A stretch of 64,000 nt of DNA from Amorphophallus konjac. Its lineage: Eukaryota > Streptophyta > Magnoliopsida > Alismatales > Araceae. Below the pieces are notes generated by a model. It saw only the letters and a list, made by a program, of their open reading frames with translations. It had not been told where the DNA came from and did not search any database. The stretch covers positions 163,328,331-163,392,330 of the forward strand of contig CM040118.1 in NCBI GenBank assembly GCA_022559845.1, read 5' to 3'. Numbering within the stretch: position 1 is the stretch's first letter; every line of letters begins with the position of its first letter. Below are positions 20,219 to 30,108 of the stretch, in pieces. A program made the translations under genes and the position numbers.

Positions 20219-21701
20219 TTGTTGGAAGGATTGGTTTTGGGCCGGAATTAGTTGTTGTAATTGATGGAATCTATCATCAGTTTGGGAGTACTGGTGGTAT
20301 TGTAGAAGAGGTTGATAGATTTGTTGGGAATTGGAAGACTACTCATAATTGGGGTGAGGAGGTTGGTATGGGGCTTGACCTTGGTTGAATCGGGGAAGTG
20401 GTTTTTGGGCTTGCGATCCTCGACCAAGCATTTCCTTGAAATGGTGGCTGAGTTTGGAATTGGTGTTGGATGGGTGGTTTGTGAGTTTGAGACACGGAGG
20501 GGATGATGGGCTGATTGGGAGCTTGTTGATTTCTCCAATTGAAATTGGGGTTATTCCTCCAACTCGGATTATAGGTGTTAGAAAATGGGTCATAGTTGGG
20601 CTTAGTGAACCCCTGTGCTGCTTGAACTTGCTCCTGTATAAAAGGTGATAATTGGGCTGCTGTTGGGCAATCGAACACATAATGGTCCGAGCTAGCACAT
20701 AAAGCACACACCTCATGGTGTGTTGGGTCTGGGTATGGGTTGGACGTAGATGAGATGGTGGTTTCTTGTTTGTTTTGGGCTAGGAGCTGGTCTAACTTGT
20801 GGGCCAGCATATCAACTTGTTCTAGTTTTTGGGCCATGATGTCCACCTTGTCCAATTTTTGATGGATGAAATTCACATCCACTCTATCTTCAAGTTCCAC
20901 ACGATACATCCCGGCCCATTTAGAGGGCCCAATGGTTCTCTCATATGAGGATGAGGAAGCATGGTTGATTGAATTCTCACTCAACATTTCAAATAAGGCA
21001 TAGGCCTCCTCCTCACTCTTGCTCATAAAGGCCCCACCAGATGATGCATCCATAATCTGCCTAACTTGATCATCTAAGCCCTCATAGAAAACTTGCACTA
21101 TTTGCCATTTGGAAAGCCCATGATGTGGGCATTTTCTGAGGAGTTCCTTTAATCTCTCCCATGATTCATGTATTTGTTCATTTGGGAGTTGCGCGAATCC
21201 TGTGATTGCACGTCTCATGGTGTTGGTTCTACCGATGGTGTAGAACTTCTTAAGGAACTCATGCTGCATATCTGCCCATGTGCCAATAGGTTTCCCTAAG
21301 GTCCCTAGCCAGTAATTGGCTTTGTGCTTAAGTGAGAAAGGGAATAAGGTCAGGCGGAGGACATCATCTGTGAAATTTTAAATTTTCACAGTGGAACAAA
21401 TTTCTAAAAATTCATCTAGATGTTTATAGGGATCTTCATTGGTCTTTCCATAAAAGGATTGGAGCATCTGAATGGTGCTAGATTTGATCTCATATTGTAA
21501 AGCATGGATATTAGGCAGTTGGATACAAGTGGATGGCTGATAATTCGAAAGAATAAAATATTCCTTCATCTGTTTGGGCACCCCTAGTTGGTGTTGTTCA
21601 GCCATAGATTGGATTTGATTTTGGGCATAATTAAAAATGAATCGCTCAATCTCACTAATGGGCTCAACTAAGTCAGGGTGTCGAGATCTTCTCTCATCCA
21701 T
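20219..21701 (-). pseudogene. gag: Athila-type Gag (broken)
   Basis: Capsid protein of H. Start at 21701 (MDERRSRHPDL). The N-terminal part holds QMLQSFYGKTNEDPYKHLDE, then a stop at 21378-21380 in an otherwise continuous frame. The retrotransposon Gag core follows with SWERLKELLRKCPHHGLSKW, FYEGLDDQVRQIMDASSGGA and EEAYALFEMLSENS. Leu/Asp-rich coiled segments (LDKVDIMAQKLEQVDMLAHK) and one CCHC knuckle, CALCASSDHYVFDC, come next, then a proline/glutamine-rich tail. Frameshifts near 20340-20540 and the insertion of LTR I at 20213 break the C terminus. Confidence 0.87.
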
Positions 21702-22787
21702 AAACCAAGGTTAAAGATGAGAGATGGGAGAATATTTTTTATGATGATTTTTGTTTTTTTTTTCATTTTTTGTTTACTCAAACTAGGACGAAGAGAGAGA
21801 AGAGGAGATTTTTTGTTTTTATTTTTATTTTTTATTTTGTTTATGTAAACACAAACAAGTTGGCACACAAATTACATAATGACCTAGATGTGACCTAGAC
21901 CTACAAATTGAGTTTCACAAAATGGCTAAAGTGCAACTTGAGTTCACCCTCAATATTTCCACCGGCCAGGTAAGTGGTGGGGTAGTGGGAGGCTCCCCTT
22001 GCTTTTGCAAGGTCCTAATTAAAAATCACTAGCCTGCTTAAGGCGTTTACCGTCCGACCGTCTTGTCTTAGGCACCAGTTTTCACAAGAGGGTAAGCCCA
22101 AATAACACAAGAACCACATTGTGAACCTAAGGCCAACGTCTACAGAATTTTATTCAGGGTCTAGGTGATGCAAAGATGAAGGAAATTGTGATTTGTGGGC
22201 TAAGGAAGGGTGATAAAATCTCCACCTTATCTTGCTTCTGGGTGTTGCCCTTAGAATATTTTAGAAATGATATACAACAAATCAAGTTCAAACAAGGGGT
22301 TCTATGCAAGTATGAATGAGCATGCGATTACGAAAAAGATTAGATAAGAACTCACCTTGCCCCTCGCAATCTCTAAAATGTAATGACCAAAGTTAAATAA
22401 AAAGGAAAAAGAACTTCTATCCTAAATGATGCATGACCTAGAACATGAAAGTGTAATTTTTACTCTTGGAATAAAGATTTTTATTAAGTACAAGTGAAGA
22501 GTTTTTTTTTATTTTTTTGTGAACTTACCTAACCACAATATGCAAGAAGATTAAGGAAATGACACTAAATGAGAGGAGTTTAGGATACTTACTTGAAACG
22601 AAATCCCTCGTTCTTTTTTTTTTGAAATGAATGACAAAATCAGAAGATGAAAGAAAGAAAGGCAAACTTACCTCTGATTTTCTTGATTTTTTTTTTTTGC
22701 AAAAGAGAAAAAAAATAAGAAAAGAGAGCTTTATTAGTACACTATAAACACAAGGGAAACAAAGTTCTTAAATAAAAAATTATCATT
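21702..22787 (-). other. H 5' untranslated leader
   Basis: About 1.1 kb between primer site and gag, without coding signal. It contains A/T-rich tracts (about 21750-21840, 22500, 22610, 22690). Long leaders are usual in Athila elements. Confidence 0.6.
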
Positions 22788-22788
22788 C

Positions 22789-22807
22789 CTCCCCGGCAAC
22801 GACGCCA
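22789..22807 (-). other. Primer binding site of H (tRNA-Asp type)
   Basis: Minus strand reads TGGCGTCGTTGCCGGGGAG, matching the 3' end complement of plant tRNA-Asp with one mismatch (GGCGCC expected). This is a hallmark of Athila-type elements. Confidence 0.88.
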
Positions 22808-22812
22808 AAAAT

Positions 22813-24599
22813 TGATAACGCGAAAGTTCATCGTTTAAAATATACGTATCAATCTCAAAAATTCCAACTCGCACTACATGAAAGAAAGATGTAATATGGT
22901 GGCAAGAAGGGTCGAATCCACAGGGAAGAAGAGATTTTTAGAGTTAAAAACCTTGGAGTCCTTTGAAAAACACTTGTGATTTTGCTTTGCTTAAAGAAAA
23001 TAGTGAAATGATGAACAAACCAAACACTTAATTAAAAACACCTATGACTATGCGCCTATGTTATAGAAAATAATTGCATGAAGTGAAAAGAAGAGATAGA
23101 AGAAGGAGGTAGAGAGGGAAGAAGAGCAAGAACTAGATCAAAAGAATAACTCCTTTCGTTAACTTAAAAGAAAAAGTATATGAAATGTGAAACAAAATTA
23201 CACTAATGACGCAATGAGATTACAATGAAGTGAAATGACACAAAAGCAATAAAAATAAGAAAAGTTTTAAGTTTTAAGTTTGGAGAAGGTAGTAGCAATG
23301 GTGATGACGGCGCCGTTCTCTCTTGGTCTTGGATCACGAACCACCTTGCAGAAAATGTCATCTACGCCGGGAGGAAGTCACCTTCGTCGTTGAAGCCGCT
23401 CTTGGAGGAGAATGTATGGGGTGAGGAGAAAGATCTAAGGAGAGGAAGAGAGAGGTCAAGGTGAAGTTAACGGAGATGGCAATGGTTTAACTAAGGCTAC
23501 CTAGGTGAGATGGAAGAAGAAGAAGAAGAAGGTTTTAAAATGTGAATAGTATAAATCAGAGATAGAGTATTGAAAAGTTGAAAATAACTTGAAAACCAGA
23601 AGGAATTAGAAGATGATACAGAAGAAGAAATTGTATAGCATTTAAACATAAAGAACTTTCATGAAGATAGTAAGATGAGAAGAGGGATGGAGGGAGGAGC
23701 AAAATAGGGAAGAACAAAGAAGAATGATGTCCACGATTGCACATGATAGAACAGTGAAAAACACAAAATAACTTGAAAACCAGAAAGAATTATAAGATGA
23801 TGCAGAAGTATAAGTTGTAGAGCATTTAAAAATAATGAACTTTCGTGAAGAAATCAAGTGGATAAGATGAGTAGAAGGGGGAGAAAATCGGCGGCTTATG
23901 GTTAGGAGAGAAAGGGTGAAAAATTACCAAAAGAAGAACTCCCTTTCTCCTCCTTGACATGGGATATTTATAGAGAAAATTGGGTCAATGGAGGGTGGAG
24001 ATTGTATCAAAAGAAGATGGATGGCTGAGATTTAGTTAGAAGATGATGCATGGGAGAAAGGAAAAGGAGGTGGGCACCCCCTCCTTGGGCTTTGGACAAC
24101 CCCCTTCGCAAGACTCATCATTTCTCTCCTTTATTTCAAACTTTGAATTCTCTTTTCCCTCCAATCAAAATATGTGCTTCTTTTCCTTTATTTCAAACTT
24201 TGAATTTTCTTTTCCTTACAACCAAAATATTTTGAATTCTCTTTTCCTTCCAACCAAAATATGTGCTTCTTTGTTTGACTTGGTCAAAGTGGTGATGATA
24301 GTTTTGCCCTCGGCTTCTCTTACAATTACCTTCAGTGTCCTGCACACACATAATTACAATTTAATCCATCAAAATTATCACAATGTGCAAAAATACTCAT
24401 GATTATGCAATGGAGAATTAATGCTCATGGCCCTCAACTTTACTTTACTAAATGATATCACCGAATTAATCAATTTACGTGAAATGCCCAATTTACATGC
24501 GAAGTTGAGATTAACGATGGGACATGTATAATTGCCTAATTATATGCTCATAAAATGGTGCATATGCAATGAATTATCATAGCGAATGGACACTTATCA
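22813..24599 (-). repeat. 5' LTR of H
   Basis: 1787 bp bounded by TGATAA and TTATCA, a perfect six-base inverted end. It contains a minus-strand TATA element at 23965-23973 and, unlike the other LTRs here, no obvious short-motif array. Two similar stretches around 23580 and 23770 (ACTTGAAAACCAGAA, repeated) look like an internal duplication of about 190 bp. Three near-copies of TTTGAATTCTCTTTTCCTTC lie at 24130-24250. Confidence 0.9.
23965..23973 (-). promoter_or_regulatory. TATA box of H LTR
   Basis: CTATAAATA on the minus strand, with the purine/pyrimidine-biased leader downstream (leftwards). Confidence 0.6.
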
Positions 24600-25721
24600 G
24601 AAGCCCCCATTCTGCCAAAGTTCCAACTACCGTTGTTTACCCCCTACGACGTCACCACCGATCCCGCCGACCACATGCACAGCTTCGAGTCCAACCTGGT
24701 GTTTCACCGGGCCTCGGATACTGTGAAGTGTTTGGCGTTCGTCACCACCCTCCTGAAGAACGCTCGGACTTGGTTCGAGTCCTTGCTGGCTGGGACCATT
24801 GCCTCCTTCTAGCAGCTGAAGAAGCTATTTAAAGAAGAACTTCATAGGCTATCGGAAGGAGGCCAAATAGATGGTGAGCCTGCTCACCATCAAGTAGGGG
24901 TGAGAAGAGACCTTATAGGACTACGTGTCCCACTTCCAGGGGGAGGCCCTCCGCATCCCCGGCCTGGACGTCAACATCGCTACCACCACCCTGACACAAG
25001 GGACTCGAGACTCCATCCTCCGACGATTGCTCGGGGTCAACTCCTCGGCAACCTTGATGGACCTCCTCGCCCTGGTCCAAAAGCACGCCAGCTGTGAGGA
25101 GAACACTGTGGCCCTAGGCCGAATGGTTGGGACAGGTTAACCCGACCGAAAGAGGTCCACCGACTCTCCTCGCGGTGGAATAAGCGAGAATGGCGCAACT
25201 GAGAACGTCGCGACCGCTCGGAGACCATGGAAAGTGGCCAATATCAACGCTACATGCCCCTAACGGCTCAACCCGAGCAGATCCTCATGGAGATCCGTGA
25301 GAATCCCTACCTCCAGTGGCCTCCAAAGATGAAGTCCAACCCAAGGACTAGGAGCAAAAGGAGGTACTACCTCTTCCACAGCGACCATGGACACAACACG
25401 GCCGACTGCATCCAACTCAAGGATGCCATTGAAGATCTCATCCGACGAGGACTCCCCGATAAGTTTGTTGCCAAGGCCGCAGAGAAGCGACAACGAGAGC
25501 GAACCCCGCCGCCCATCGACAACCGACCCAATGGGAAGAAGATCATGATGATCTTAGGAGGGCCGGCATCAGGTGGGGATAGCTCTAAGAGATACCGCCG
25601 ACACACGTCGAAAGTCAACTCCATGGATGAAGGAGACGGTCACCGCCGTGAATTCACCACTCGGGAGCACCTCAAAGATCCGATCGTCTTTTCAGATGAA
25701 GACCTTGAAGGTGTAACCACC
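24600..25721 (+). pseudogene. gag: Gypsy (Tat-like) Gag relic into which H inserted
   Basis: Plus-strand Gag core DPADHMHSFESNLVFHRASD, LAFVTTLLKNARTWFESLL, then a stop near 24811 and QLKKLFKEELHRLSEGG. Further downstream, NPYLQWPPKMKSNPR leads into YYLFHSDHGHNTADCIQLKD, the short H/C knuckle typical of gypsy Gags, followed by IEDLIRRGLPDKFVAK. Several frameshifts separate the parts. The N terminus is cut off by H at 24599 and the C terminus by LTR G at 25722, so this is the oldest recognisable layer here. Confidence 0.82.
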
Positions 25722-26053
25722 TGTAACGACCCAAAATCTGGGTACCGGAAAGGAACTGGTACGACCCGAATCTTGGCCCGCCACCCACGAGCCGGAAGGC
25801 TCGGAAGGGTTAATTGGACGGTGTGGATATATATAAGAGACTAAAATAATTACAGAACCATAAGATAAATAGATTAATGTAGAAAATTAAACAGTTTACA
25901 TAATTAAACAATTATACAGTCCAGAATAACCAAGTCCACAAGAGGTACAGTCAATAGAAAGAAAAGTATAAGGCTAGGAGGCATACCCCATCTCTGGCAA
26001 ACTGGCGTCTAACCCTAACCACCGGCACCACGAGTAGCCTCCAAAGTACTCCG
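25722..26053 (-). repeat. Chromovirus-type LTR G, left part
   Basis: Begins TGTAACGACCC on the plus strand, equivalent to an LTR 3' end ...GGGTCGTTACA on the minus strand, as in Tekay/Del-like LTRs. It is interrupted by element B at 26054 and resumes at 37552. Confidence 0.65.
26049..26053. repeat. Target site duplication of B, left copy (CTCCG)
   Basis: CTCCG precedes TGTTGTGCCTC and recurs at 37547-37551 after CTCTAACA. Confidence 0.92.
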
Positions 26054-26579
26054 TGTTGTGCCTCTGTGATTTTGATGATAGCAAACACTCTAAGTCACCA
26101 AGTGTTTGCATGAAAGATTGAATGAAAGATTGAATGTTTATGCATCTGCTCTTGCTTGCTATGCATTGCTTAAGTCAGTGCTGGTGAATAATTGTTGTAT
26201 GCATCACGAGTATAATTGCTGTATGCATCACGAGTTTGATGAGCATTTCATGGGTATGCTTGTGCATGCATCACACTGAAGAAGGTCGGTGCATTTTCTG
26301 TCTCGGTGCAAACTTTGCATACTTATATAACATAGTCAGTGCATGTTTTACTTCGGTGCATATTGTTAACACCCGTTTTATGCCGATAAGTTGAGTCGTT
26401 CCTCTTACTCCCATTTGTTGATGCCTCGAGTTGTCCATCACCCGTTGGGGCTGTTTTTAGGCATGCTTTGGGCTAGTTTTATGGGTTGCCTCCCTCCTTG
26501 GTTAGGTCCAAGTTGATTCAGGGCTTAACGGGCCTTGGTTTTGGTTGATTGGGCTTTTCTATAAGTTTCAAGCGCCCAT

Positions 26580-27010
26580 GTGCATGTACGGTTAATCCCG
26601 GGCCGCTCAATTCATGTGCGGTTGACTGTGGACCGTCCTTCTATTTTGGAATATTTTGGTTAATTTTCTGAATTTCCGTCGCCAAGCATTTATGCTATCC
26701 TATTCTTGCCGTTCAACTTGATGGACGGACGGGTTGTGACCGCCCATCTCTCAGAGTCCTGCACTTGATGGTTTTCTCAGATAATTATCCAATTAATCTA
26801 TTTATCACCGACAAGGCTAGAACGGTTTGTCCTTGGCCGCTCAACCTTTGAACGGTCTCATATGAGCCGTTCATCTATGAGAGTCCAACGATGAAGGCTT
26901 CGGTCAGTTCGATGGATAATTTGGAGTATTTAAGATTTATTTTGAATTTCCACCGACAGGGTTGGACGGCCAAGACATGACCACACATCCAGTTGAGCGG
27001 TCTATCGTAA
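26580..27010 (+). repeat. CGGTC...GACCG hairpin array in J
   Basis: Repeated imperfect palindromes: TGTACGGTTA/GGGCCGCTC, TGCGGTTGACTGTGGACCGT, AACGGTCTCATATGAGCCGT (26851) and AGCGGTCTATCGTAAGACCGT (in two halves about 26997-27015). A further copy is at 27857-27878. Arms of 6-9 bp, loops of 4-8 bases, each with CpG. Confidence 0.8.
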
Positions 27011-27232
27011 GACCGTATATCCCTTTGATTGCTTAATTTCAACAGATTTTATCCCTTTTATCCGTGGTTAAACCCCTCAACTTTGTCCTCGGTTTTCTCC
27101 GTGGATTCTCAACCAAATCGGATGAGATTTGATCCTAACGAAAGCTGAGGATATTATCTTCACTTTATCTTTTGATATCTCGGATTAATATCCACTGGAA
27201 ACCCTAATTTCGAGCTTGGACATTAGGTGCTC

Positions 27233-27240
27233 TATAAATA
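27233..27240 (+). promoter_or_regulatory. TATA box of LTR J
   Basis: TATAAATA after GGTGCTC, in the middle of J, followed by an untranslated leader-like stretch. Confidence 0.6.
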
Positions 27241-28137
27241 GACCCTTAAGGCCGGGTTTGAAAGGGGGGAGATTTTTGGTCGACGGCGAAGCCCTGCCGC
27301 ATTCTTGAGCGACCTAGCACCAAGGAGGGAGGCTTTCCACGTCCATACAAGCCTCTGGTTCAGGGAGTAGTCCAGCTTTTGAGTCTTTTGTGTTTGATAG
27401 TTTTGTCTACTTTTTGATTGCATGCATTACCTTCATTACTTTCTCCACACATTTCTCTTCATCTTCATTGCCATGCATACACCCACCTACGTTTTTTTGA
27501 CACCCTAGGGGTTTAAAATCCCCCAGGTATCCCCCTTTCCACCTATTCATGTTCATTTCACATTATTTTGGCATTTACTACACCATTCAGTTCTAATCTA
27601 GGTTTTCTCTTTATGTTTTTTACGTCATTTTGCAGGTCAGCAATCCCTAGCACGAGGCCCATCCCCTCTGGCCGGCTGGAGAGGGTGGAGGTTGGACCCC
27701 TTTGCGACTTCTGGTTGGGTGGTCTTGCACGGTTCTCTACTAGCCATTCAAGGAGACGTGCGGTGCTACGTGGACCATCCTTCTTCTTCCTACGGTCATG
27801 CCGGAGCCGTTCAACTTCCAAGAGCGCTTCATCCCGCATCTTTTGCAGCATTCTTAAACGGTCTATCGTGAGACCGTGCATGCTTTAGGCGTTTCTCCTT
27901 GAACCGTTCATCTTCCCAGCGCTGCAGCCCAGCCGAGTGTCTCTCCCTCTTTCCAAGGCACGGCGTGTTCATCACGTACGGCGTCTTGGTGGCGATCACT
28001 GTTCTTTACTCTCTTCTGTTCTCCTTCTACTGTCCTATTTTATTTTACATATCGAATTATTAGAAGGAGAGTAGAGATATTTCAAGCCGATATTGAAGAG
28101 AGAGAAAGAGAGTAGAACAAAACATATCAACACATAT

Positions 28138-28800
28138 GTGCACTCGGTGCAATGTTGGTCGTGAACACAACATACTTGGGTCGGTGCATATAGAAGATCG
28201 GTGCAAAGTTTTGCCTCAGTGCATATTGTGTTCATGCTTACATTAAGGTCAGTACAACACTGTTCATTCAGTAGAGCGTCCATATGTGACCGAGCATAAG
28301 GTCGGTGCAACCTTTGTTGGTGCACGCTGGATAGGTCGGTGCAAGGCATCCTTTGCATGCACCCAAGTCGGTGCATTCTCTTGGCTGCTCATACACAAGG
28401 TTGGTGCGGAATTCTAGTTTGTGTAGACTAAAGTCAGTGCATATCTTCGTCAATGCATTGATCTGTTCGCGTATTTGAGTCCGTGCTCTTAGCAATATTA
28501 AGTCGGTGCAAGATTTGGTTTCAAAGGATCAACGTCGGTGCAATGCCTTTAGCACATCATGTACGTCTGTGCAATATTTCTCATAGCATTCACTGAGTCG
28601 GTGCAACACTTGCACCAAGTAATTAGAGTCTGTGCATCCCTCTAATACTCGTACACACGGAGTCCTTGCAAGGCTGCTCACGACCCGAGCAGGTCTGTGC
28701 AATGCTTGCACATTGCATACACATAGCTAGTGCATCCGTTAGTCTTGTGCTGCAATTAAGTCTGTGCACATCTGGCTTATTCACCTATTGACTCCGTGCA
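28138..28800 (+). repeat. Dispersed motif array GTCGGTGCA in U3 of B, 5' LTR
   Basis: Together with 26285-26363 it forms an array of about 25 copies of (G/C)T(C/T)(G/A/T)GTGCA(A/T), for example AGTCGGTGCAAC, at 20-45 bp spacing with unrelated spacers. It occupies the same LTR position as the AAGTCTRTACATTG array of A and shares the frame AGTCNGTNCA. Confidence 0.87.
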
Positions 28801-28897
28801 GTCCTGTTTAACTCTTTACTATATGTATAACTGTCTCGATCTGATATTTCTTTCTGACTGTATGACATGTATTTTTTTTTGAGAAGAATAAAAATGG

Positions 28898-29035
28898 CAC
28901 GTGATCCAAGAGTGGAGGAGGTGCCAGGATCGTGACACATGGAAAGTATTGAGCTAGGATGCTACCACGTGGGCCAAGGCATTTGGGCGGGAATCGTGAA
29001 AAGCACACGCCCTACATCTATTGCTCATATAAAAA
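28898..29035 (+). promoter_or_regulatory. Core promoter of B, 5' LTR
   Basis: CACGTG at 28898-28903 and 28966-28971, GGGCGGGA, then CATATAAAAAGG at about 29026. Same arrangement as A. Followed by a purine-rich leader. Confidence 0.75.
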
Positions 29036-29394
29036 GGAAGCCTCTCCTTCCTGAGAAAGGGATAGACGCAGAAAGATCTAGAGCTAGCACGATCCAGAGA
29101 GGAAGAGGAAGAAGGAGAGAGAGAGCTTTTGAGAGCAGAGGTCGAGAGAAGAAAAGAGAGAATAGCAGAGAGGGAAAAGAAGCAGAAGAAGAGGAAGAAA
29201 GAAAGAGAGTGAAGAAAGAGCTCGAGGAGAAGAAGATAGAAGAATTTCCTGAAAGATTAGTTCCACTGGACCTTGGATCAAATCCAGGCCAGTCAGCTCC
29301 CTGAGAGCCACATTTGTGCTATCATCGTATATAGCTTTCTATCGCTATGATTTCTCATTTCTTATTTTTTCTTTTACACTCCTTATTTCAAGCT

Positions 29395-29570
29395 GTTTGT
29401 CAGCAGAGCAAGCTGTGATGCTCAGCGGGCAGAGGAGGATTCCTCTGGACGGGTTAAGTTGTAAGCCCCAGCGGTTGCAGAGGTGTGGTATCCTCTGGTT
29501 GGCGAAGCTGTAACGCCCAGCAGTCAAGCTGTGAGTCAGCGGATGGCTAAGCTGTATTGCTCAGCGGAAG
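29395..29570 (+). repeat. CTGTGATGCTCAGC repeats in R/U5 of B
   Basis: Repeated AAGCTGTGATGCTCAGC and AAGCTGTAACGCCCAGC units between the leader and the primer site, as in A. The 3' LTR copy at about 36920-37165 has two extra units. Confidence 0.8.
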
Positions 29571-29968
29571 CAAGATGTGTATCAGCAGAATCAACACTCT
29601 AGTTGGAGTGTGGGGTGGACGTAGGTCAGTGGACCGAACCACCTTAAAATCTATTATCTCCGTGGTTTGATTTCTTATCTGATTGTCGATAGATGAATGG
29701 CTAGGATCATTTCATTTGAGTATTCTATCCGAATGCTTTAAGGCACACGCTGTTCGTACTTGACTCTGTATACGGATCAGACTTGGCTAGGTGTCCATAG
29801 TTCAGTAGCCCAACTGATTGATCAAGTGCTTCTGCGAATCTCTTAGTTGGAAGATCTCAATTGATTTCTATTCATTAACTCTGATTGCTTTAAGTGTCAA
29901 TTGAGCGAGGTTTTAAAGAGGAATTCATTTACCCCCCCTTCTGAATCCATCGCACCAGCTCTAACAGT

Positions 29969-29980
29969 TGGTATCAGAGC
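29969..29980 (+). other. Primer binding site of B (initiator Met tRNA)
   Basis: TGGTATCAGAGC, a perfect match to the standard plant copia site, two bases after the LTR end. Confidence 0.92.
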
Positions 29981-30108
29981 GGGTGTCTGCACAGAGGGTC
30001 CATCGACCTGCTGATCCGATCTGTCATTAGATTTGGTGCGATCTGAGTGACCCATCTGCTTGCGTTAATTGATCTAATCTTTATTTAGATTTCTGATCTT
30101 GTCTAAGC

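Larger units (their letters stand above)
1..24599 (-). mobile_element. Athila-like Ty3/gypsy retrotransposon H (3' LTR outside window)
   Basis: Minus-strand element read from its 5' LTR (22813-24599) through a tRNA-Asp primer site, gag (20219-21701), protease (14438-15439), RT, RNase H and integrase (648-3166). The Athila assignment rests on the Gag block with CPHHGL, the DLGASVNLLP protease and the tRNA-Asp primer site. It is split by element A (3172-14432) and LTR I (16100-20213); both have 5-bp target duplications, and removing them rejoins the reading order. Many stops and frameshifts show it is dead. Its right end sits inside an older plus-strand gag, so H is itself an insertion. Its left end is not in the window, so its own target duplication cannot be checked. 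Confidence 0.88.
26364..28132 (+). mobile_element. Solo LTR J inside 5' LTR of B
   Basis: 1769 bp from TGTTAACACC to ATCAACA, flanked by CATAT at 26359-26363 and 28133-28137. The empty site is seen in the 3' LTR of B (about 35650), which confirms the insertion exactly. TATAAATA at 27233 gives plus orientation. No coding domain. It carries CGGTC/GACCG hairpins. It is younger than B. Confidence 0.9.
26054..29966 (+). repeat. 5' LTR of B, interrupted by solo LTR J
   Basis: TGTTGTGCCTC to CTCTAACA. Without J and its duplicated target it is about 2.14 kb, close to the 2.2-kb 3' LTR, which has an extra CAGTGCAAACCTTGCCTCGG stretch. Confidence 0.92.

Noticed and set aside
24043..24402. ORF in the H LTR (FSFPSNQN repeats)
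   Set aside because: Made by a short duplicated block in the LTR; no coding homology.
29084..29311. ORFs in the purine-rich leader of B (also 36616-36843, 28939-29304)
   Set aside because: GA-rich leader sequence gives long open frames on both strands; not conserved as protein between A and B.
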